Shown: in pieces, positions 34,901 to 42,310 of the stretch
How the letters are laid out: the number at the start of each line of letters is the position of its first letter
How positions within the stretch are numbered: the first letter of the stretch is position 1
Assembly (NCBI GenBank): GCA_948144175.1
Contig: CANXME010002275.1
Location: 1,616,001 to 1,680,000, forward strand
Direction: 5' to 3'
Source: Closterium sp. NIES-65
Taxonomy: Eukaryota; Streptophyta; Zygnematophyceae; Desmidiales; Closteriaceae
Length of the DNA: 64,000 bases
The notes under the pieces: model-generated
Database searches by the model: none
Told to the model about the DNA's origin: nothing
Seen by the model: only the letters and a program-made list of their open reading frames with translations
Translations under genes and position numbers: made by a program

Positions 34901-37900
34901 CACCGTGCAGTCCATGGGCGTCTTTCAGAACGAGGTGAGTCCATGGGCGTCTTTCAGAACGAGGTGAGTCCATGGGCGTCTTTCAGAACGAGGTGAGTCC
35001 ATGGGCGTCTTTCAGAACGAGGTGAGTCCATGGGCGTCTTTCAGAACGAGGTGAGTCCATGGGCATCTTTCAGAACGAGGTGAGTCCATGGGCGTCTCTC
35101 AGAACGAGGTGCACGGGGGATGAGGGGATGAGGCGTGCAAAGGGATTGCAAGGTAGCGTTGATGGAACTGCCCCTCTCGCCCCCCGATCCGTCCTGTTTT
35201 CCATCCTCCTCCATTGCATTGCATGTGCACCCCTCCTAATCGGCGGCCTTGTGTCGTTTTCTTCCACTCGCCTGCTGCCTTTTGTCAACTTCCACCCGCC
35301 TCCCTTCCCCCGCCCTCCACCCCCCCTGTCCTTCTCCTCTATATCCTGCTCTCCCTCTCCCCTGCTCCGTTCTGCGCCCCATGTCCCACGAGCCACACAT
35401 CACCACCGTGATGCCAGCGGTTAATGTCAGCTCGTGGAATAGGCTACACCTTGCTGGTCTTTGGTTATTCAGGTTACAACTTTCAGTTAGTTTAGTTTTA
35501 GGTTGGGTTGGGTGTAGACTTTTTTATCCCCAACCTATCCAACCCTATCCATCCAACCCTATCAATTCAGGATCTTCATGATTTGGATGGACTCCTCAAA
35601 TCGCCTCCTGCTGTCACGTCATCCACCCAACCCAACCCGTCCTAGCGAGCGATAGTAAAGCCATGTACCTCTCTTTCGAATCAATGCGGCCACTTTGCCG
35701 TGCCCAGCATGCGCTGCCGCCCTGCCCGCCACGTGCACGTGATACCATCACAAGCCCCACGCACTCACCGCACTGCCTTACGAGCCTCGAACCACCTGCG
35801 CTCTCCCTCCCCTCCCACGCCGCCCTCCACACACCCTGTCCACCAGGTGCGCCACCGCAGCCTGATGCCGCAGGGTTGACACGCGTCAACCACCCAATCC
35901 GACCGCCCCATCATTGCCCAATCCCGACCACCCCATCATTGCCCATCTCCCCCCCCCCCCCCCCCCCATCATTACCCATCTCACCCCCCCCCATCATTAC
36001 CCATCTCACCCCCCCCCATCATTACCCATCTCACCCCTGGCCATCATTGCCCATCTCACCCCTGGCCATTGTGATCCATCGTCCCCCCCCCGGGCACCAG
36101 GTGGACGTGATATCGGCCATGAGCCACCGCAACCTGATAGCGCTGCTGGGGTACTGCGAGGACAAGGGCGAGCAGATCCTTGTCTACGAGTTCGCCGCTA
36201 ACGGCACCCTCTCCGCCCACCTGCGCCCGCCCGCCGGTGAGCGCCAGTCGATGGGTGCGTGGGAGGCCGCTGCCACGCACATGTGTGTGTGGCTGCATGG
36301 CTGGGTGGGTGGGTCCATGGGTGGGTGGGTGGGTGCATGGGTGCATGGGTGCATGGGTGCATGGGTGGGTGGGTGGGTGCATGGGTGGGTGGGTGGGTGC
36401 ATGGGTGGGTGCATGGGTGCATGGGTGGGTGGGTGGGTGCATGGGTGCATGGGTGGGTGCATGGGTGCATGGGTGGGTGCATGGGTGGGTGGGTGGGTGC
36501 ATGGGTGGGTGCATGGGTGGGTGGGTGGGTGCATGGGTGGGTGGGTGGGTGCATGGGTGGGTGGGTGGGTGCATGGGTGGGTGGGTGGGTGCATGGGTGG
36601 GTGGGTGTGGGTGCATGGGTGGGTGGGTGGGTGCATGGGTGGGTGGGTGGGTGCATGGGTGGGTGGGTGCGTGGGTGGTTGGGTGGGTGCGTGTGGGTGA
36701 CATTGAGCACGAGTGGCAGTGTGCGCAGACTGCCTCTGCACCAGTCGTGGCAGCTATCACTGTGCAGTGCTGTGGGGCTTTGTGCCGCTACTCTTTTCTC
36801 GCCCTATATTTCTCCTCTCCTCTTTAACCACCCTTCACCCCCTTACGTGCCTCCCTTAACTTCCTCTGCTTCCTTTCCTTTCCTCCCCGTCCTTTCTGTA
36901 TCGTCCCCACCCACCCCTCCCCCCACCCACCCCTGTGAGCAGACAAGCCGACGGCGCCGCTGACGCTGCAGCAGCGGGTGGAGGTGGCGCTGGGGGCGGC
37001 GCAGGGGCTGTTCTACCTGCACTCGTTCGCGCGCCCGCCCGTCATCCACCGCGACGTCAAGTCCGGCAACATCCTGCTCGACCAAGACATGCAGGTGGGT
37101 ATGGCCGGGGTACACTTGCAGGTGGGTGTGGCCGGGGTACACTTGCAGGTGGGTGTGGCCGGGGTACACATGCAGGTGGGTGTGGCCGGGGTACACTTGC
37201 AGGTGGGTGTGGCCGGGGTACACTTGCAGGTGGGTGTGGCCGGGGTACACTTGCAGGTGGGTGTGGCCGGGGTACACTTGCAGGTGGGTGTGGCCGGGGT
37301 ACACTTGCAGGTGGGTGTGGCCGGGGTACACTTGCAGGTGGGTGTGGCCGGGGTACACTTGCAGGTGGGTGTGGCCGGGGTACACTTGCAGGTGGGTGTG
37401 GCCGGGGTACACTTGCAGGTGGGTGTGGCCGGGGTACACTTGCAGGTTGGAGACGGTATTGCGGGTCGGAGGAACATGTGCGAGGGGGAAGGGGAATGCG
37501 GGTGGGGATAAAAGTGGAGGGAGAGGGGGACATATGGGAGGGGATATGCAGGCGGGGGTGTGCATGTGCGCTCATGCTCCTCTGTCGCTGCCTTGAACGT
37601 CCGAGGTTGTTTCCCACACCACTGTCGCTGTGTGGCCCTTGTCCCCCTCCGCCCGTCCCCGCGACTGCCCCGCTGTGTGTTTCCCTCCTCTCCTCCTCTC
37701 CCTGCGCGTGTGTGCACAGGCGAAGGTGGCGGATTTTGGGCTGCTGAAGGCGTCCAAGGGCGAGGGCGTGGCGCACAGCACGCAGGTGGCGGGCACGCCG
37801 GGGTACCTGGACCCCGAGTACTACTCCGCCTTCAAGGTCACCGCCAAGAGCGACGTGTACAGGTGCCAGCACGCTCTTCCATCTTCATGTCATGCCCGCT

Positions 37901-39781
37901 CTGCTCCCTGCCCCGCATGCTATGCCTTTTGCTCACGCACTCCCCTATGGACCCCCCACCCCCCCTCCGCTCACACGCAGCTTCGGCGTGGTGCTGCTGG
38001 AGATCCTGACGGGGCTGCCGCCCATCTTTGAGAGCCTCGACGCCAATGAGTCCACCGACGGCGAGCGCCAGATGACCAGCCTGGCCAGATGGGTGAGAGG
38101 CGCAATGGGTGAGAGGCGCAATGGGTGAGAGGCGCAATGGGTGAGAGGCGCAATGGGTGAGAGGCGCAATGGGTGAGAGGCGCAATGGGTGAGAGGCGCA
38201 ATGGGTGAGAGGCGCAATGGGTGAGAGGCGCAATGGGTGAGAGGCGCAATGGGTGAGAGGCGCAATGGGTGAGAGGCGCAATGGGTGAGAGGCGCAATGG
38301 GTGAGAGGCGCAATGGGTGAGAGGCGCAATGGGTGAGAGGCGCAATGGGTGAGAGGCGCAATGGGTGAGAGGCGCAATGGGTGAGAGGCGCAATGGGTGA
38401 GAGGCGCAATGGGTGAGAGGCGCAATGGGTGAGAGGCGCAACGCAATGGGTGAGAGGCGCAATGGGTGAGAGGCGCAATGGGTGAGAGGCGCAATGGGTG
38501 AGAGGCGCAATGGGTGAGAGGCGCAATGGGTGAGAGGCGCAATGGGTGAGAGGCGCAATGGGTGAGAGGCGCAATGGGTGAGAGGCGCAATGGGTGAGAG
38601 GCGCAATGGGTGAGAGGCGCAATGGGTGAGAGGCGCAATGGGTGAGAGGCGCAATGGGTGAGAGGCGCAATGGGTGAGAGGCGCAATGGGTGAGAGGCGC
38701 AATGGGTGAGAGGCGCAATGGGTGAGAGGCGCAATGGGTGAGAGGCGCAATGGGTGAGAGGCGCAATGGGTGAGAGGCGCAATGGGTGAGAGGCGCAATG
38801 GGTGAGAGGCGCAATGGGTGAGAGGCGCAATGGGTGAGAGGCGCAATGGGTGAGAGGCGCAATGGGTGAGAGGCGCAATGGGTGAGAGGCGCAATGGGTG
38901 AGAGGCGCAATGGGTGAGAGGCGCAATGGGTGAGAGGCGCAATGGGTGAGAGGCGCAATGGGTGAGAGGCGCAATGGGTGAGAGGCGCAATGGGTGAGAG
39001 GCGCAATGGGTGAGAGGCGCAATGGGTGAGAGGCGCAATGGGTGAGAGGCGCAATGGGTGAGAGGCGCAATGGGTGAGAGGCGCAATGGGTGAGAGGCGC
39101 AATGGGTGAGAGGCGCAATGGGTGAGAGGCGCAATGGGTGATAGGCGCAATGGGTGAGAGGCGCAATGGGTGAGAGGCCTATTGGTGGGATGGGCACAAG
39201 AAGGAGTCAGTCCTCCCCCCCCTGCTCTCAGCTCAGTCCCCCCCTCCCCCTGCTCTCACCTTGTCTCACTGCTCCTCCCTCCTCCATCAGCTACACTCAG
39301 TGTTTCTTTCCTCCCTCACTTCTCACTCCCCAAGTATGCTCCACTACAGCCGCCTCACACCCCCCTTTCTCACTTTCCCTTCCCCCTGGCCACACCTCTC
39401 CTGCTTCGCCCCTCTCCGCAGTGTGCACCGTACGTGCAGACGGGCAATGTGGCCAAGATAGTGGACCCGCGGCTGGGTGCGGACTGCCCGGTGGACACCG
39501 TCAAGGCCATGGCGGAGGTGGCCATGGCGTGCGTGCAGCGCCACAGCAAGAACCGCCCCGACACGGGCGAGGTGGTGCGGCGTCTGGGGGACATCCTTGC
39601 GCGCCTCACGGGCGACGAGAGCGCCGCCACGCTGGGCCACCTGCGGTCGCAGAGCTCGAATGTGGGCGCCGTTGCCATTCCCGAGGACGGCGAGATTGAT
39701 CCCAACATTGCGCTGGTGGGCAACATGGAGGGGCCGTACGATGAGAGCACTGCTGCCATGTCACAGATCATCCCGCGCTGA
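22939..39781 (+). CDS. LRR receptor-like kinase (LRR-VIII-1-like), 21 exons, 953 aa
   Basis: Exons: 22939-23275, 23537-23666, 24958-25029, 25398-25469, 26109-26180, 27346-27417, 27938-28012, 28437-28508, 28774-28842, 29179-29319, 31042-31309, 31898-31969, 33161-33257, 33883-33954, 34167-34280, 34711-34934, 36101-36236, 36943-37094, 37720-37862, 37981-38092, 39422-39781. All introns are GT-AG, phases agree and the sum is 2862 nt. A signal-peptide-like segment (residues about 15-33) is followed by an LRR N-cap ([12 protein letters not shown]), about eight LRRs mostly on single 72-nt phase-2 exons ([15 protein letters not shown]), and a Cys-rich juxtamembrane region with [18 protein letters not shown], as in the hydrogen-peroxide-sensing LRR-VIII-1 kinases. 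Then come a Pro-rich stretch, a membrane helix near 546-566 ([20 protein letters not shown]) and a kinase with [23 protein letters not shown] and DFG, so it is probably active and of RD type. It likely signals at the plasma membrane; the ligand is unknown. Exons 1-2 are the least certain. Confidence 0.85.
23652..24138 (+). repeat. Donor-anchored minisatellite, intron 2 (24 bp x about 20)
   Basis: The unit begins with the donor-like GTACGTCAGC and ends with TCGTCAAACT, a copy of the last bases of exon 2. The first unit straddles the exon-intron boundary at 23666/23667. Its frame is open and would encode repeats of VKLYVSQV if not spliced. Confidence 0.92.
24203..24793 (+). repeat. Minisatellite, intron 2 (21 bp x about 28)
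   Basis: The unit is GTCCAACTGTACGAACGAAT plus C, with a few variants. AACTGTACG resembles the exon-2 donor, so it may derive from the neighbouring 24-bp array. Confidence 0.9.
25030..25397 (+). repeat. Intron 3: 32-bp duplication and CATGGGG heptamer array
   Basis: A 32-bp unit starting CGGCTGTAGCACAGC is present about 2.3 times from 25037. A GGGGCAT heptamer array runs at about 25158-25241. Confidence 0.8.
25470..26108 (+). repeat. Intron 4: four short tandem arrays
   Basis: A GCCCTGC heptamer runs at about 25484-25592, CTGCA pentamers at 25611-25660, a 20-bp unit ATCCGTGTGCCCCCCATCAC about nine times at 25690-25850, and CATGCGGCCACCCC units at 25995-26065. Confidence 0.85.
26181..27345 (+). 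repeat. Intron 5: 21-bp array (about 26 copies) and 18-bp array (about 18 copies)
   Basis: CTCTCACTGCATCCCTGCAT plus G repeats from 26199 to about 26750, starting 18 bases after the donor. CCCCACGTGCCTCTACTG repeats from about 26782 to 27106. Confidence 0.9.
27474..27853 (+). repeat. Intron 6: 18-bp array, about 21 copies
   Basis: The unit is ACCAACCCATGCCACACC, with CTCTTG and CTTATG variants interspersed in a higher-order pattern. Confidence 0.9.
27998..28076 (+). repeat. Intron 7: donor duplicated in 25-bp units (3 copies)
   Basis: The end of exon 7 (CCTCCACTACCT) and the donor GTGAGACC occur three times in tandem, so three equivalent 5' splice sites lie 25 bp apart at 28013, 28038 and 28063. 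Use of the second or third would shift the frame. Confidence 0.93.
28828..28980 (+). repeat. Intron 9: donor-anchored 15-bp array (about 9 copies)
   Basis: The unit GTGAGTCCAAGCCAT starts at the donor and ends with the exon-9 end (GCCAT). One copy has CTGAGT. Read through from the exon, the second codon is TGA, so only the first donor keeps the frame. Confidence 0.93.
29335..30860 (+). repeat. Intron 10: 35-bp array, about 32 copies, interrupted by a MITE
   Basis: The pyrimidine-rich unit (CCCAACCCGCCCCATCCTCC, then TCACTTCCCTCTCAT) runs 29335-30321 and again 30698-30858. Variants AATTCC and CTCAACC form blocks, and a block of about 350 bp appears twice (29340-29690, 29690-29980), which suggests a large duplication inside the array. 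Confidence 0.9.
30322..30697. mobile_element. hAT-type MITE, 376 bp, inserted in the intron-10 minisatellite
   Basis: The ends are CAAGGT and ACCTTG (the latter within GAACCTTG). The 8-bp duplication CTCTCATC lies at 30314-30321 and 30698-30705, a length characteristic of hAT elements. Near both ends there are CCGTAAAAAACGG motifs and a shared segment GTATTTTTGAAAATTTACCG. There is no coding capacity. Confidence 0.85.
31390..31527 (+). pseudogene. Frameshifted duplicate of the end of exon 11
   Basis: CGGCTGGTCCTGCAGAACCC to GACGGCTGGGG copies 31204-31335 (exon end, donor and early intron) with divergence. It would encode [20 protein letters not shown] against [20 protein letters not shown] in the real exon. 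A 10-bp duplication (CGCTCTTCAC twice, 31421-31440) shifts its frame. It lies within intron 11 and is probably skipped. Confidence 0.8.
31952..32353 (+). repeat. Intron 12: donor-anchored 18-bp array (about 22 copies)
   Basis: The unit GTGATCTACCCTGCCAAG ends with the exon-12 end (GCCAAG) and starts with its donor GTGATC at 31970. The frame stays open across all units (VIYPAK repeats), so use of a later donor would lengthen the protein by 6 residues per unit. Confidence 0.93.
32396..32970 (+). repeat. Intron 12: second array, 21 bp x about 27
   Basis: Units of ACACGCCATCCTTGCCCCTC plus C are nearly identical, which suggests recent homogenisation. Confidence 0.92.
33651..33842 (+). repeat. 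Intron 13: polypyrimidine array (CCCTTCCCTT/CTCTT)
   Basis: Almost 190 bases consist only of C and T on the plus strand, with mirror symmetry of CCCTT units. An earlier CGCCCCACCT decamer array lies at 33331-33380. Confidence 0.85.
34271..34432 (+). repeat. Intron 15: donor-anchored 22-bp array (about 7 copies)
   Basis: Each unit starts GTGAGTGCCGCCCGCATGCT. The unit end ATGCTCA resembles the exon-15 end ATGCTCC. The donor is at 34281. Confidence 0.92.
34906..35108 (+). repeat. Intron 16: donor-anchored 29-bp array (about 6-7 copies)
   Basis: The last 23 bases of exon 16 (CATGGGCGTCTTTCAGAACG, then AG) together with the donor GTGAGT are repeated directly after the real donor at 34935. A 29-bp unit means that later donors shift the frame. 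Confidence 0.93.
36290..36700 (+). repeat. Intron 17: GGGTGGGTGGGTGGGTGCAT array (G-quadruplex prone)
   Basis: Tetramer GGGT runs are broken by GCAT. Many stretches hold four or more G-triplets separated by single T bases on the coding strand. Confidence 0.9.
37090..37447 (+). repeat. Intron 18: donor-anchored 27-bp array (13 copies)
   Basis: The unit starts with the donor GTGGGTGTGGCCGGGGTACA and ends TTGCAG, a copy of the exon-18 end (ATGCAG). Each unit junction CAG|GTGGGT could act as donor or, with its AG, as acceptor. The frame is open (VGVAGVHLQ repeats). Confidence 0.93.
38082..39178 (+). repeat. Intron 20: donor-anchored 16-bp array (about 67 copies)
   Basis: The unit GTGAGAGGCGCAATGG starts at the donor (38093) and ends with a copy of the exon-20 end (ATGG). 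Apart from one partial duplication near 38440 and one GTGATAGG variant near 39138, the units are almost identical over 1.1 kb. Confidence 0.94.
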
Positions 39782-39981
39782 GTGGTTGCCGTGTCCATGC
39801 GTGAACATGAAACCAGAGCAGCATGGGTACTAATGGACGTCTCGGTATGGGCACGTGTTTACAGCAGAAATAAAGTATAGGGTCCTTTTATAAGACACAA
39901 TTTGTATTAAGATTTATTGAATGGATGCACTATCAGGCCCCGAATATAAGCGGGTGCGCTTATGACAACATCCTGAATAGG
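39782..39981 (+). other. 3' UTR and downstream sequence of the kinase gene
   Basis: AATAAA at 39869-39874 lies 88 bases after the stop codon and is the likely polyadenylation signal. AT-rich sequence follows. Confidence 0.6.
39869..39874 (+). terminator. Polyadenylation signal AATAAA
   Basis: This canonical hexamer follows the stop codon at 39779-39781 at a distance normal for a 3' UTR. Confidence 0.55.
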
Positions 39982-40033
39982 TGGGTGTTTGTGCTTATAA
40001 CATGATGGCCGCCCATGTGCTGTGAAGAGCTGT

Positions 40034-40060
40034 CCTCTACGAGGACATTCCTCGTAGAGG
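40034..40060. other. Perfect 12-bp hairpin
   Basis: CCTCTACGAGGA and TCCTCGTAGAGG flank the loop CAT. Function unknown; it lies in the 5' part of the presumed DNA transposon. Confidence 0.6.
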
Positions 40061-40178
40061 AGCGGCTCGGGGTCCTCTGGAGGGAGAGCTCTGGCAGGGG
40101 GGTTAGTCCGGCTGGAACTTCATTTTGTGCTCATGGAGCTTGAGATTAGCTCAACCCTAGCTCGAGGCTGGCTCTACC

Positions 40179-42310
40179 ATGCGTAGGAAAATCCCTGTAA
40201 AAATGTTGTGCCCTCGTCCTAACGTCCAGGTTAACAACTATGGGCGCATCAGCTCGCCCGGTGACGACATACAGATAGCGATGGCGAAAATGACGCACAA
40301 GCCGACATCCTTGGCGGGATGCTGTAACGCCAGCTCAGGTGCGAGCAGTGACGAGGAGGAAGGCGACGAGGACCACGGCGACGAGGGCAACGAGGATTGG
40401 CCGGAGAACAGGCACAGTGACAGAGCATCTAAAATTAACGTACATGCTGGCGGGATCGAGGATGACGAGGGGCGGACGCGGCCAATCGGCTAGGGCGATG
40501 AAGTGGAAGAGTGGCGCGCCAGGTACTCTGATGACGACGGAGGTGCGGATGCGGCGGAATCTGCGGATGCTGATGCGCCTGGAACTGCGCATGCTGCAGA
40601 TGAGGAAGCGGTGGCGACAGTGCAAGCCCCCGCGGCCACGAGTGAGGATGTGGATGCGGGAGCGACCGTGGATGCGGCAGCGGATGCGGATGCGGCAGTG
40701 GTTGCGGATGCGATTGCGGTAGCGATGCGGATGCGGATGCAGATGCTGCTGATGCTGGCGCGGATGCTGACTTCTTTGAAGGAGAAGACGAGGACGACGA
40801 CTTCTATCGCCTCGATGACGACGATGTGCCTTTGTTGAAGAGGAAGCTGCGTCTTCATCTGCGCGGCACCACTAAACGCACAAGGGTGGTGCTCTCAGAC
40901 GACGACATCCCTGTGGAGGAGCCTCAACACCGCCTCAGTGCTGCTGAGAAGGGGAAGATGAAGATTGTTGAAGGCCCATCCAATGAATACCGTCGCCGTC
41001 GCACGTGGAAGGCGAAGAAAAAGAACGATGGATCATCGGTTTCCAGCAAGGGTGCGAAGAAGAAGAAGACCGCCCAGGGCACGGATTACATCGTCGTCAA
41101 CGAGATGCACGTGAGCAACGATGAGTATGCCACGGCTGCACGACCACTTCCCTCTTTCCCTGAGAACGCGAAGCCTAAAGACCTCACACTTCGTAACGCT
41201 GATTCCCGTCCTCCATCCCCACGCAGTCGCGGTGAGAAACGGACTAGGCGCTCTTGGAGCGTGCGTGAGAAGATGAGGTGGGCGCGACGCTACAAGGAGC
41301 CCAGCTCCCTCAAGAAGACATTATTTGAATCCTCTGCCTCCGTTGCGTGCATTCGACGATGGGCTGCGCAGACGGATTCGGGTGCGTAGAAGGGTGCGAC
41401 GAATTGCTGCAAGCGTCTAAACGGCACGGGCCACCACTCACACCACCCCGACATGGAGGCGGCATTGTACCGGTACATCTGTCTATAGCGATCAAAGGGG
41501 GTGGCGATATCCGTGAAGGACACGTAGAAGTGGAGCCGCAAATGGATGAAGAGACACCATCCCGACAAGAACTGGAAGGCGTCATCTCGCTGGAGTCAAC
41601 GCTTCCGCGACCGCTGGAACTTGGTCATGCGTATGAAGACCAAGGATTGTGAGTTGTATGTAAAATTCACCTTGGATCGTGGACTGAAAATGCCTAGCAT
41701 TGAAAATACCTCATGTTCTAACATTCCCTCTTCAAATGCGGTTCCTTTCCATGGCAGAATGAGCTAAGGACTGTGAGGCAGTCTGGAACTTCATCAGGAT
41801 CAACCGTGCCCAACATAACATCGACCTCACCCCATCATCAACGCGGACCAAACACCTCTCTTCATCGAAATGCCGGCCGAGAGGACCCTTGACCACTAGC
41901 GCGAGCTCTGTCCCAATCCGCACCCCTGGCTACGAGAAGACGCGGCTCACCGAAATGCTCACGTGCACGGCATCCGGGGAGAAGCTGCGCCCGTGGGTTT
42001 GGTTCAAAATGAAGAACGTGTCGACGTGTGAAGTTCTCAAAGGTAAGCGGCAACACCTTGGGTTTGACAGATTAGTTCTTGAGTGATGTTCCGCAGCTTG
42101 TTGGCTCTGATGCTTTCATCTCCCTCTATGCCTGGCAAGAGTCGTGGTCCACGTACAGGATAACGGGTGGATGGACGAGGATGCAATGAAGACATGGCTG
42201 ACCAAGGAGGTGCTGCCCCATCTCAACCCCAAGCGCGGCCATAACATGAGGCGTGCTATGCTGGTGTTGGATACCTACCGAGGCCACATCACCCATATCA
42301 TGCTTCAAGC
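40179..42310 (+). pseudogene. pogo/CENP-B-like transposase, N-terminal and central part
   Basis: The reading shifts between frames. An acidic start (SSDEEEGDEDHGDEGNEDW) and a DADADA-rich stretch at 40503-40800 are followed by a basic, Lys-rich segment and SWSVREKMRWARRYKE, which may be the start of the helix-turn-helix. WSQRFRDRWNLVMRMKTKD at about 41590-41650 fits the CENP-B-type second DNA-binding helix. The DDE domain begins with RLTEMLTCTASGEKLRPWVW at 41949-42008 and continues with VQDNGWMDEDAMKTWL and AMLVLDTYRGHITHIM (second catalytic Asp, about 42258-42300). Stops and frameshifts separate these pieces. A copia element cuts the frame near 42310. Confidence 0.7.

Noticed and set aside
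37838..39197. Minus-strand frames of over 400 codons ([16 protein letters not shown])
   Set aside because: They are the reverse complement of the 16-bp donor array, which is open in all three minus frames.
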